Source of the DNA: UBA4416 sp046594225
GTDB lineage: Bacteria > Bacteroidota > Bacteroidia > B-17B0 > Aurantibacillaceae
Direction: 5' to 3'
Assembly (NCBI GenBank): GCA_046594225.1
Contig: JBKJPW010000242.1
Location: 1-21,059, forward strand
Length of the DNA: 21,059 nt
Within the stretch, counting starts at the first letter, position 1; each line of letters starts with the position of its first letter. Both the position numbers and the translations under genes were made by a program. The notes under the pieces are model-generated. The model was not told the DNA's origin, did no database searches, and saw only the letters and a list, made by a program, of their open reading frames with translations. Of this stretch, positions 6,868 to 14,203 are shown piece after piece.

Positions 6868-8187
6868 CTAGTATCTGTAAGCATCTCCTTTAAAAGGGCC
6901 TTCTACTTTAACACCAATATAATCTGCTTGTTCTTTGTTTAATGTATCTAATTCAACACCAATTTTACCTAAGTGTAAACGAGCTACTTTTTCATCTAAA
7001 ATTTTTGGTAACACATATACTTTATTCTCATAAGCAGATGTGTTTGTCCATAATTCTAATTGAGCTAACGTTTGGTTTGTAAATGAGTTACTCATTACAA
7101 AACTTGGGTGACCTGTAGCACAACCTAAGTTTACTAAACGACCTTCAGCTAATACTAAAAAACTTTTTCCGTTAATTGTATATTGATCTACTTGTGGTTT
7201 AACTGTATCTTTTGATGCACCGTGGTTTTTGTTTAACCAAGCCATATCAATTTCTGTATCAAAGTGACCAATGTTACAAACAATAGCACCATGTTTTAAT
7301 GATTCGAAATGACGACCAACGATAATATCTTTATTTCCAGTTGTAGTAACTAAGATATCTGCAATTTTAGCAGCGTTATCCATTTTCATTACTTGGTAAC
7401 CATCCATTGCAGCTTGTAAAGCACAAATAGGGTCAATCTCCGTAACAATTACACGTACACCTTGAGATGATAATGATTGAGCAGAACCTTTACCTACATC
7501 ACCATAACCAGCAACAACAGCAATTTTACCTGCCATCATGACGTCAGTTGCTCTACGAATAGAATCAACTAATGATTCGCGACAACCGTATTTATTATCA
7601 AATTTAGATTTAGTAACCGAGTCATTTACGTTAATTGCTGGTAACAATAAAGTACCTTTTGCCATACGCTCATATAAACGGTGAACACCTGTAGTTGTTT
7701 CTTCAGATAATCCTTTAATTCCTTTAGCTAATTCAGGATATACATCAAACACTAGGTTTGTTAAATCCCCACCATCATCTAAAATCATATTTAAAGGTTT
7801 GCGGTCTTCGCCAAACCATAAAGTTTGTTCAATACACCAATCAAATTCCTCTGCTGTCATACCTTTCCAAGCATAAACTTGAATGCCAGCTGCTGCGATA
7901 GCTGCTGCTGCGTGATCTTGAGTTGAGAAAATATTGCAAGAACTCCAAGTAACCTCTGCACCTAAAGCCGTTAATGTTTCAATTAAAACTGCTGTTTGAA
8001 TGGTCATATGTAAACAACCTGCAATACGAGCACCCTTTAATGGTTGAGAAGCACCGTATTCTGCACGAAGCGCCATTAATCCTGGCATTTCTTCTTCTGC
8101 TAATTTAATTTCTTTACGACCCCATTCTGCTAATGAAAGATCTTTTACTTTGTACGCTAAGTACTTTCCTGTTGCTACTGCTGACAT
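6868..8187 (-). CDS. ahcY: S-adenosylhomocysteine hydrolase (adenosylhomocysteinase)
   Basis: This cytosolic NAD-dependent enzyme splits S-adenosylhomocysteine into homocysteine and adenosine, which relieves product inhibition of methyltransferases. The 439-residue length is typical. Visible signatures are the substrate-domain GCLHMTIQTAVLIETL, the acidic DDGGDLTNLV stretch, the catalytic region INVNDSVTKSKFDNKYG (Lys and Asp-Asn of the active site), the NAD-binding GYGDVGKG, and the C-terminal FKGDAYRY whose Lys and Tyr reach the cofactor of the partner subunit. The start is fixed by alignment with the family and by a good promoter whose predicted transcript has a leader of about 35 nt. That leader is too short for a SAH riboswitch and I see none. 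A terminator follows directly, so the gene is probably monocistronic. Confidence 0.97.
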   Translation of the reverse strand: MSAVATGKYLAYKVKDLSLAEWGRKEIKLAEEEMPGLMALRAEYGASQPLKGARIAGCLHMTIQTAVLIETLTALGAEVTWSSCNIFSTQDHAAAAIAAAGIQVYAWKGMTAEEFDWCIEQTLWFGEDRKPLNMILDDGGDLTNLVFDVYPELAKGIKGLSEETTTGVHRLYERMAKGTLLLPAINVNDSVTKSKFDNKYGCRESLVDSIRRATDVMMAGKIAVVAGYGDVGKGSAQSLSSQGVRVIVTEIDPICALQAAMDGYQVMKMDNAAKIADILVTTTGNKDIIVGRHFESLKHGAIVCNIGHFDTEIDMAWLNKNHGASKDTVKPQVDQYTINGKSFLVLAEGRLVNLGCATGHPSFVMSNSFTNQTLAQLELWTNTSAYENKVYVLPKILDEKVARLHLGKIGVELDTLNKEQADYIGVKVEGPFKGDAYRY

Positions 8188-8216
8188 GTTTATTTTATTG
8201 ATTTAAAAGTTTATTT

Positions 8217-8249
8217 TTTGTAATTATGCAAAGATAAGACATAAGTTTG
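8217..8249 (+). promoter_or_regulatory. Phosphopantetheinyl transferase promoter (TTTG-N21-TAAGTTTG)
   Basis: TTTG at 8217-8220 is followed after 21 bp by TAAGTTTG at 8242-8249, both exact matches to the Bacteroidota consensus. Transcription would start near 8255, about 30 nt before the TTG start codon at 8287. It is interlocked with the ahcY promoter on the other strand. Confidence 0.6.
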
Positions 8250-8259
8250 TAACAACAAA
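8229..8259 (-). promoter_or_regulatory. ahcY promoter (TTTG-N19-TATCTTTG)
   Basis: Read on the minus strand, TTTG (8259-8256) is followed after 19 bp by TATCTTTG (8236-8229). Both match the Bacteroidota sigma-A-type consensus exactly. Transcription would start near 8222, about 35 nt before the ATG. It overlaps the oppositely oriented promoter at 8217-8249. Confidence 0.7.
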
Positions 8260-8286
8260 CAACTCGAATAGTTTAATAATAACGAA

Positions 8287-8868
8287 TTGATAGAGGTTTT
8301 TAACATAAAAGAGGGTTTATTTTTTGGGGTATTAAACCTGAATGAATATGCTAATTCCCTTGATTTAACAGCCAAAAGAGACATAGAAACGCATGGCAAA
8401 AACTACCTTATCAATCGTTTATTAGACCAGGAAGCTACAATTATGTATGATGAGAAAGGAAAGCCTTTTTTAACAAATGATACTAGGCATATCTCTATAT
8501 CTCATTCCCATGATAAATTAGCTATTATTATTAACGAAACTGAAGCCACTGGGATAGATATTGAATTAATTAGAGACAAAGTCATTAAAATTAAGCATAA
8601 ATTTTTATCACCAGCAGAACTTTTGGACGCAAAGGATAATGTAGAAAAGCTATTGATTTATTGGGCCGCTAAAGAAACCTTATATAAAATATATGGCTTA
8701 AAAGAAGTGGACTTTATTGAACATTTGTTTGTAAAACCATTTACAAAACATAATTTAGGCACAATTATAGGAGAGATTAACTTGCCAAACTTTGCTGAAT
8801 CATTTCATCTCAATTATCAAATTTTAGATGATTATGTTTTAGTATATGCTTTAAATAAAATAATTTAA
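8287..8868 (+). CDS. 4'-phosphopantetheinyl transferase superfamily protein
   Basis: The predicted enzyme (193 residues) moves the phosphopantetheine arm from coenzyme A to a serine of an acyl or peptidyl carrier protein, in the cytosol. The superfamily's three signatures are present in order: HISISHSHD (69-76), the Mg-binding GIDIE (89-93, Asp91 and Glu93), and W-AAKE-x3-K (Trp126 to Lys134, including Lys129 and Glu130). The length is between AcpS and Sfp types and the spacing is Sfp/HetI-like. The start is TTG at 8287; no ATG in frame precedes the conserved region sensibly, and the promoter upstream fits. It is the first gene of a plus-strand run of four. Whether it serves fatty-acid ACP or a secondary pathway cannot be told here; no other carrier-protein gene is in the window. 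Confidence 0.88.
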   Translation: MIEVFNIKEGLFFGVLNLNEYANSLDLTAKRDIETHGKNYLINRLLDQEATIMYDEKGKPFLTNDTRHISISHSHDKLAIIINETEATGIDIELIRDKVIKIKHKFLSPAELLDAKDNVEKLLIYWAAKETLYKIYGLKEVDFIEHLFVKPFTKHNLGTIIGEINLPNFAESFHLNYQILDDYVLVYALNKII

Positions 8869-8879
8869 AAACAACTAAC

Positions 8880-8918
8880 CATATAAGACATAAAAGAAGA
8901 ATAAATAAATCTTATATG
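8880..8918. repeat. Inverted repeat in spacer
   Basis: Perfect 9-bp arms, CATATAAGA at 8880-8888 and TCTTATATG at 8910-8918, are separated by 21 nt. No T-run follows, so it is not a classical terminator. It could be an operator or a weak hairpin between the phosphopantetheinyl transferase and GGGP-synthase genes. Confidence 0.4.
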
Positions 8919-8946
8919 ACTTATTATATGTTTCAAAAAATATAAA

Positions 8947-9633
8947 TTGCTAAATAAACAAACTCATACACAACTGATTATTTTAATTGATCCCGATAAA
9001 TACAATCCGGAATTAATTAAAATTGCCAATAAAAGCAAGGTATCTTATATTTTTGTAGGCGGTAGTATTTTAAAGAAGAACGCCTTTGAAAAAACCATTA
9101 AGTCTATCAAATCCATTACAAAAATCCCTATTATTATTTTTCCGGGAGATGAAACTCAGGTATCTAAACATGCTGATGGTATTTTAATGCTATCTTTATT
9201 ATCTGGCAGAAATGCAGAATATTTAATTGGAAAGCATGTAAAAGCTGCTTCAAAAATTAAAGCGTCAAAATTAACTGTTATTCCTACAGGTTATATTTTA
9301 ATCGATGGTGCCAATACTTCTACTACTCAAAAAATAACTAAGACTAAGCCTTTAATCAAGAAAAAAGAAATCATAGAAACGGCTATTGCTGGTGATTTAT
9401 TAGGCAAGAAATTGATTTATTTAGAGGCTGGCAGTGGGGCTAAAAAAACATTAGCTTCTTCTATTATTAAAGAAGTTAAAAAAAACATTACAATCCCTTT
9501 AATAGTAGGTGGAGGTATTGATACTGTATTAAAAGCAAAAAATATATTGCAATCAAACCCTGATTATTTAGTGATAGGAAATGCCCTTGAAAAATGTCCT
9601 AATTTATTAATAGACATAAACCATTTATTTTAA
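8947..9633 (+). CDS. Geranylgeranylglyceryl phosphate synthase family protein (PcrB-like)
   Basis: The family joins sn-glycerol-1-phosphate to a polyprenyl diphosphate through an ether bond, on a (beta/alpha)8 scaffold. The 228 residues show the expected motif order: LIDPDK at 13-18, FVGGS at 36-40, IFPG at 64-67, SLLSGRNAEYLIG at 83-95, PTGYILIDG at 113-121, YLEAGSGA at 158-165, VGGGI at 187-191 and a final VIGNALEK. Bacteroidota carry bacterial members of this otherwise mainly archaeal family. The prenyl chain length used here cannot be read from the sequence, and the physiological product in this phylum is not settled to my knowledge. Translation starts at a TTG at 8947. It lies 78 bp after the phosphopantetheinyl transferase gene and probably shares its transcript, unless the weak TATGTTTC element at 8927-8934 is active. 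Confidence 0.88.
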   Translation: MLNKQTHTQLIILIDPDKYNPELIKIANKSKVSYIFVGGSILKKNAFEKTIKSIKSITKIPIIIFPGDETQVSKHADGILMLSLLSGRNAEYLIGKHVKAASKIKASKLTVIPTGYILIDGANTSTTQKITKTKPLIKKKEIIETAIAGDLLGKKLIYLEAGSGAKKTLASSIIKEVKKNITIPLIVGGGIDTVLKAKNILQSNPDYLVIGNALEKCPNLLIDINHLF

Positions 9634-9720
9634 GATGAATTATTCATGTTCCCATCTAGCAAAAACAATAAGGAAAATGAATAAACCATGTGACATTAGA
9701 AAAAACAATAAAACCAACAC

Positions 9721-10353
9721 ATGAAATTAGTAGTTATTACGCAATCAAAAAAAAGCGATACTGAAATTGCCGCCGTTATTCAGATGTTTGAAGCCGGTTT
9801 AGACACTTTACATGTTCGTAAAAACCGATTCTCTACAAAAGAATTAGATGAATATATTAAAGAAATTCCTGCTCACTTTCACAATAGAATTATTATTCAT
9901 TCTCACCATCGTTTAGCATTAAAATATGATTTAAAAGGGTTTCATTTTACATCTACGCACCTAAAAAAAAGATTTCATTTGTGGTGGAATACCAGAATGA
10001 TTTATTTACGAAAACCAAATCTAATAAAATCAATCTCCTACAAACGAATATCTGATTTATACCCAGCACAAAAAGTATCAACGAATTACTGTTTTTTAGG
10101 AACAATGTTTCATAATATTTCTGGCGAATTATATAGTGGTTTTTATCCTGAAACAGTTACCGCTGCTATTGAAAAATCCGGCAAAAAAATTTATGCCAGA
10201 GGTGGCATTAATGAAAAGAGTATTGAATTAGCTTATCAATTAGGATTTCACGGCATTGCACTTTATGGTCATTTATGGAAAAGTACTGCTCCTTTCACTA
10301 AATATATTGAATTTGTAAGGTACTGTAAAGAGAAAAACATACCTATTGAATAG
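9721..10353 (+). CDS. ThiE/TenI-like thiamine phosphate synthase family protein, divergent
   Basis: ThiE couples the pyrimidine and thiazole precursors of thiamine; TenI relatives share the fold but have other roles. This 210-residue protein follows the ThiE barrel along its length: an opening beta strand (LVVITQ), LHVRK at 30-34 in place of LREK, GFHFTSTH at 73-80 in place of GVHLGQxD, YCFLGTMF at 123-130 in place of the GPVF region, and ARGGIN at 159-164. The usual Asn-Asp-Arg motif that binds substrate and Mg is replaced by HSHHR at 60-64. Because the key acidic residue and the GQ motif are lost, I would not call it a working thiamine phosphate synthase. It could be a TenI-like or wholly repurposed member. 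It sits 87 bp after the GGGP-synthase gene in the same direction; no thi genes are near. Confidence 0.75.
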   Translation: MKLVVITQSKKSDTEIAAVIQMFEAGLDTLHVRKNRFSTKELDEYIKEIPAHFHNRIIIHSHHRLALKYDLKGFHFTSTHLKKRFHLWWNTRMIYLRKPNLIKSISYKRISDLYPAQKVSTNYCFLGTMFHNISGELYSGFYPETVTAAIEKSGKKIYARGGINEKSIELAYQLGFHGIALYGHLWKSTAPFTKYIEFVRYCKEKNIPIE

Positions 10354-10510
10354 ACTTTAAGTGTTAAAAAAAACTACTATTTTAATGCTTTTATCTTATT
10401 TTTAGCCACAATTGTCTATAATTTTACTCCAATATAACATAATACCATTTTTCTTGTACCTTTATGTAAAAGTCATTTTTAAGTATATAATAGTATTTGT
10501 AAAAAATTAA

Positions 10511-11059
10511 ATGCTTATGGAAAAAGCAACTAATCATAAAGTAAAAAGAATAGTTATCGTTGGTCCCGAAAGTACGGGTAAAACTATATTATGCGAACAA
10601 CTCGCAAAGCACTATAATACGGTGTATGTGCCTGAGTATGCAAGAACCTATTTCGAAAAACATGACATTGATAATTACGATACTTCTGATTTAGAAATTA
10701 TTGCAAAAAAACAACTCGAATTAGAAAAAGAGTATTTAGCGAAAGCAAATGGCTTTTTGTTTTGTGATACTTCCTTAATAACCATTAAAATTTGGTCAAC
10801 ACATAAGTTCAATAAAGTTCCAAATTATATTACTAAGTCTATAAAAGACAATGATTATGATTTGTCATTAATCACCAATAATGATGTTCCATGGGTTGCA
10901 GACCCCCAAAGAAGAAATGAGGATTTAAGAGAACATTTATTTAAATGGAATAAACATGAACTTCAAAAATTGGATGTTGATTACAAAATCATCAAAGGGG
11001 TTGGAGAAGAAAGACTTAAAAACACAATTAAATTGATTGAAGAAGCTTTTAAAGCTTAA
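10511..11059 (+). CDS. Nicotinamide riboside kinase (NadR-type AAA_28 domain)
   Basis: This cytosolic P-loop kinase probably phosphorylates nicotinamide riboside to NMN in NAD salvage. The 182 residues match the C-terminal kinase half of NadR: Walker A GPESTGKT at 18-25, then VPEYARTYFE, then FCDTSLITIKIW, then the substrate/lid segment TNNDVPWVADPQRR, all in the order seen in Haemophilus influenzae NadR. The N-terminal NMN adenylyltransferase and repressor domains of the enterobacterial protein are absent, so only the kinase step is expected. Two ATGs compete; the second (10517) removes two residues and may be the true start. It is the last gene of the plus-strand run, and its stop overlaps the stop of the convergent hydrolase within the palindrome CTTAAG. 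The 157-bp spacer before it is AT-rich with no clear promoter. Confidence 0.85.
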   Translation: MLMEKATNHKVKRIVIVGPESTGKTILCEQLAKHYNTVYVPEYARTYFEKHDIDNYDTSDLEIIAKKQLELEKEYLAKANGFLFCDTSLITIKIWSTHKFNKVPNYITKSIKDNDYDLSLITNNDVPWVADPQRRNEDLREHLFKWNKHELQKLDVDYKIIKGVGEERLKNTIKLIEEAFKA

Positions 11060-11823
11060 GTGATAAATTCCATTACACAATTAAAAAAAGCTTCTGGCTG
11101 TTCAGCATGAATCCAATGCCCACTATTGGTAATAGTTTTTAGCTGATAATCAGAAAAGCGATTGACTATATCTTGTTCATCAGCATCTGTAATATAGTTT
11201 GATTTTTCTCCTCTTATAAATAAGGTTTGGGTTTCACTAACAAACGGAGGAACCATCAATACAATGCTATTATATTCTTTTGTAATTATTTTTAAATTAA
11301 ACCGCCAATCCATTTGTTTAGTCTCATCTTCTCGCCAATAAATATTTTTCAATAAAAATTGCTTGGTGCCAAAGTCCGTAATGTATTTTCCTAAAATTGC
11401 TTCTGCATCTTTACGTGTATTAATGTCAGAAAAATCAACTGCGTTTAACGCTTTTAAAACCAAATCGTGATGAGGCTCGTAGGCTCTAGGAGCAATATCA
11501 GCCACAATTAATTTTTGCGCAATATTTGGAAATAGTTGTTCAAAAAACATCACCGTTTTTCCACCCATACTATGCCCTAATAAAATAACATTTTGCAAGT
11601 GATGTTCATCAATAAATTCTTTTAAATCTTGTGCCATCACTTCATAATTCCAAACATCACTATGAGGAGAAAGTCCATGATTACGTTGGTCTACAGTAAA
11701 TACGTGAAACCCTTTTTCAGCAAAACGTTTTGCTAGAGTATTCCAGTTATCGCTTTGTCCGAATAACCCATGTAAAATAATTAATGGTTGTCCTGAACCA
11801 AATTCTCTATATGCTAGTTTCAT
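11056..11823 (-). CDS. Alpha/beta hydrolase, YbfF-like esterase
   Basis: This is a cytosolic 255-residue alpha/beta-fold hydrolase. It shows the oxyanion-hole HGLFGQSDNW at 18-27, DQRNHGLSPHS (45-55), the nucleophile elbow GHSMGGK with Ser85, ADIAPRAY after it, and the catalytic His236 in NSGHWIHAEQPEAF. This motif set is that of the YbfF-type esterases and thioesterases acting on short acyl esters; the natural substrate cannot be inferred. The ATG start is clear. It follows cinA on the same strand after a 134-bp gap occupied by a degenerate palindrome, so co-transcription is uncertain. Its stop overlaps that of the NR kinase gene by four bases, tail to tail, with no terminator between them. 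Confidence 0.9.
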   Translation of the reverse strand: MKLAYREFGSGQPLIILHGLFGQSDNWNTLAKRFAEKGFHVFTVDQRNHGLSPHSDVWNYEVMAQDLKEFIDEHHLQNVILLGHSMGGKTVMFFEQLFPNIAQKLIVADIAPRAYEPHHDLVLKALNAVDFSDINTRKDAEAILGKYITDFGTKQFLLKNIYWREDETKQMDWRFNLKIITKEYNSIVLMVPPFVSETQTLFIRGEKSNYITDADEQDIVNRFSDYQLKTITNSGHWIHAEQPEAFFNCVMEFIT

Positions 11824-11839
11824 TCTTTTTATTTATTGA

Positions 11840-11946
11840 ACGCTGATGCCGCTGATTATTTATGATTAAATAGGATTAAAAATGTTTGTTTCTTAAATAG
11901 TGTAAAAAAAATCATAATGCATCATAACCATCTGTATTATCTGCGT
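11840..11946. repeat. Degenerate palindromic intergenic element with phased GAT motifs
   Basis: The left arm (11840-11876) and the reverse complement of the right arm (11946-11911) align at roughly two thirds identity with one gap. Both follow ACGCwGAT, CwGAT, TTATGAT, GAT, with GAT recurring every 9-10 bases. A 34-nt AT-rich spacer separates them. The ends (GCTGATGCCGCTGATT and ATCTGCGTGCTATTA) look, from memory, like dispersed intergenic repeats of Bacteroidota. It fills the cinA-hydrolase spacer. Confidence 0.6.
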
Positions 11947-11957
11947 GCTATTAATTA

Positions 11958-13223
11958 TCAATCTTCAACTTTTAAAATCAATTTCCTCAACATATTCATC
12001 GCCGTCATAGCAGTCATTTGAATATTACGCTGTCTGTTATCACCAAACACAAATTGTTTTGGAATAATTTTATCGCCGTAAGCCACCGCTATCCAAGTTG
12101 TACCAACCGGTTTGTCGTCTGTTCCCCCAAGCGGACCGGCAATACCTGAAACGGCAATAGCTACATCTGCTTTAAATGTAATTAATGTTTCTTTGGCCAT
12201 TGCCATCACACATTCTTTACTTACTGCTCCATGTTTTTCAAAAACTGTATTATCTACTTTTAATAAATTATGTTTAAACTCATTATGATAAGGCACAATA
12301 CAACCATTATAGTAAGCTGAGCTTCCAGCCACGCTAGTTATTAAGTGTGAAATATACCCGCCGGTACAACTTTCAGCTAAAGCTAACTTCAAGTTTTTTT
12401 CTATTAATAATTTACCTAAAATTTCTTCTAGCTTTGGTTGTTCCTGTCCATACTCTTCATAACCATAAATATATTTTTCAATTAAAGGTTTAATTTTTTC
12501 AGCTTCACTTTCAATTTTATATTTCAGTTCCGCTTCATCAAACCCTATACTGCTTAATCTCAATCTTACCATTCCGGGTGAAGGTAAATAAGCTAAGCCA
12601 ATTTTTTTTTCAGTTAACGAATCTTCCCAATCACTAATTAATTCGGCTAAAACACTCTCTCCAATACCTTGTGTTAATATTGTTTTATGGTAAATAAAAG
12701 GTAATTTAAATCGTTTTTTGATTTCAGGAATGACATCATCAGTCATGATGCCTTTCATTTCATATGGAACGCCAGGCATAGATACAAAGATTGTATTATT
12801 TTTTTCCATCCACATTCCAGGAGCTGTTCCATTTTTATTTCTAATCACTAAACATCCTTTTGGAACTTCAGCTTGCTTTTTATTTATGGCTGAAACTTCT
12901 TTATTTCGTTTCGAGAAAAATCCTGTAACATCTTTTAACACATTTTCATCTGTCACTAATTCAGTGTCAAAGTACTCGCAAAAGGTTGTTTTGGTAATAT
13001 CATCCTTTGTTGGCCCAAGACCTCCAGTTATCAAAACAATATCTGCACGTTTACTTGCGTCCTCAAAAGCCTTTAAAATAGCTTGTTTTTCGTCGGCAAC
13101 TGAGCTCATGTGCACAATACTCACACCTATCATGTTCAATTGTTGCGCCATCCAAACGGCATTAGTGTTAGTAATTTGTCCGATTAATATTTCGTTTCCT
13201 ATTGTTAAAAGTTCTGCGTTCAT
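11958..13223 (-). CDS. cinA: CinA family protein, nicotinamide-nucleotide amidase
   Basis: This two-domain cytosolic protein has 421 residues. The N-terminal MoCF-like domain (about 1-170) has TIGNEIL, TGGLGPTKDD at 66-75, NKNGTAPGM and MPGVPYEMKG; in CinA this COG1058 domain acts as an ADP-ribose or pyridine-nucleotide pyrophosphatase. The C-terminal PncC domain (about 265-415) carries the catalytic-Ser motif AESCTGG at 283-289, TSVAGSSAYYNG and SGIAGPLGGTDDKPVGT, and deamidates NMN to nicotinate mononucleotide. Both domains look intact, so a role in pyridine-nucleotide recycling is likely, which agrees with the NR kinase gene about 1 kb away. The link to competence in the name comes from Gram-positives and need not apply. 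The start is ATG at 13223; no promoter matching TAnnTTTG is visible on this strand. Confidence 0.94.
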   Translation of the reverse strand: MNAELLTIGNEILIGQITNTNAVWMAQQLNMIGVSIVHMSSVADEKQAILKAFEDASKRADIVLITGGLGPTKDDITKTTFCEYFDTELVTDENVLKDVTGFFSKRNKEVSAINKKQAEVPKGCLVIRNKNGTAPGMWMEKNNTIFVSMPGVPYEMKGIMTDDVIPEIKKRFKLPFIYHKTILTQGIGESVLAELISDWEDSLTEKKIGLAYLPSPGMVRLRLSSIGFDEAELKYKIESEAEKIKPLIEKYIYGYEEYGQEQPKLEEILGKLLIEKNLKLALAESCTGGYISHLITSVAGSSAYYNGCIVPYHNEFKHNLLKVDNTVFEKHGAVSKECVMAMAKETLITFKADVAIAVSGIAGPLGGTDDKPVGTTWIAVAYGDKIIPKQFVFGDNRQRNIQMTAMTAMNMLRKLILKVED

Positions 13224-13245
13224 AGTATATTTGGCAATATATTTG
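13202..13245 (+). promoter_or_regulatory. Candidate promoter for the DUF4197 gene
   Basis: Two exact TAnnTTTG matches, TATATTTG at 13226-13233 and at 13238-13245, point rightwards. TTG at 13202-13204 lies 21 bp before the first, a fitting -33 element. The leader would be about 70-85 nt. The signal overlaps the start of cinA on the other strand. Confidence 0.4.
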
Positions 13246-13322
13246 TAAAACCTTTGTAAATTTAAATATTAAGAGATAGTTCTCTTTTAAAAACATAAAT
13301 ACTTATTAAAAAAATATCCATT

Positions 13323-14144
13323 ATGAAATTTAAATCAATTCTATTAACAACACTTATTTCAAGTTGTTTAATTACTCAAGCTCAATTTGGTAATATTTTA
13401 AATCAAGCTAAAGATGCTGCCATTACTAATTCAACTACAATTATTGATGCAGCTAAAACCAACACAAAAACTGCTGCAGTTATTGAAAAAGCAGAATCTG
13501 CTTTAGGTGGTGGCGGAAAACCTGCTGCGCCATCATTAACAAACGATGAAGTGATTAATGGATTAAAAGAGGCTTTAAATGTAGGCACTAACAATTCTTC
13601 TGGTTTAGCTTCAAAAGTGGACGGTTATTTAAAAAACCCAGCCATATTTATTCCTTGGCCTGCCGAAGCAAAAGACATGAGAGATAAATTAATTAAAATG
13701 GGAATGCAGAAAAAAGTAACTGAATTTGAAACATCTTTAAACAGAGCAGCTGAAGAAGCCGCTAAAAAATCAGTTCCTGTATTTAAGGATGCTATTACAG
13801 GTATGAGTATTGGAGATGGCTTTGCTATTTTAAACGGAGGCGACACAGCAGCTACCCATTATTTAAGAGAGAAAACATACGCCCCCTTAAAAGAAAAATT
13901 CATGCCAACTGTGAAAGAAGCGGTTGCTAAAGTAAAAGTAACTTCTTATTGGAAACCTTTGGCTACAGCTTACAACAAATTACCAGGTGTAAAAAAACAA
14001 AATCCTAATTTAGATGATTACGTATGTAACAAGGCCATAAATGGCTTAATGACTTTAATAAAAGACGAAGAAGCTAAAATTAGAAAAGACCCAATGGCTC
14101 AAGTAACCGACTTATTGAAAAAAGTATTTGGTGCTAAAAAATAG
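13323..14144 (+). CDS. DUF4197 domain-containing exported protein
   Basis: The 273-residue product has an N-terminal export signal and then the DUF4197 domain nearly to its end. Family hallmarks are LTNDEVINGLKEAL, DGYLKNPAIFIPWP, LNRAAEEAA, a GDTAATHYLREKT stretch, LDDYVCNKAINGL and the closing LLKKVFG. The signal could be cleaved after TQA (residues 19-21) by signal peptidase I, or the LISSC at 11-15 could serve as a lipobox; the short hydrophobic core makes the first more likely. Residues 60-70 are a Gly/Ala/Pro hinge. DUF4197 proteins are periplasmic and helical, with no established function that I know of. A candidate promoter lies about 80 bp upstream and a strong terminator follows, so it is monocistronic. 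Confidence 0.88.
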   Translation: MKFKSILLTTLISSCLITQAQFGNILNQAKDAAITNSTTIIDAAKTNTKTAAVIEKAESALGGGGKPAAPSLTNDEVINGLKEALNVGTNNSSGLASKVDGYLKNPAIFIPWPAEAKDMRDKLIKMGMQKKVTEFETSLNRAAEEAAKKSVPVFKDAITGMSIGDGFAILNGGDTAATHYLREKTYAPLKEKFMPTVKEAVAKVKVTSYWKPLATAYNKLPGVKKQNPNLDDYVCNKAINGLMTLIKDEEAKIRKDPMAQVTDLLKKVFGAKK

Positions 14145-14169
14145 ATTTCCTTACTCGAACTAAAGAACT

Positions 14170-14203
14170 AAAAAACATCTGTTAATTAACAGGTGTTTTT
14201 TTA
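14170..14203. terminator. Bidirectional intrinsic terminator
   Basis: A nearly perfect palindrome (ACATCTGTTAA / TTAACAGGTGT, one wobble) is flanked by A6 and T7. It ends the DUF4197 gene, and its right flank contains the stop codon of the convergent DUF523 gene (14203-14201). Confidence 0.85.

Noticed and set aside
8150..8230. A SAH or SAM riboswitch before ahcY
   Set aside because: The predicted leader is only about 35 nt and shows no conserved fold, so there is no room for one.
12718..13248. 176-residue open frame on the plus strand
   Set aside because: It lies antisense to the well-supported cinA N-terminal domain, has no recognisable domain and a Phe/Ile/Ser-rich composition typical of a shadow frame.
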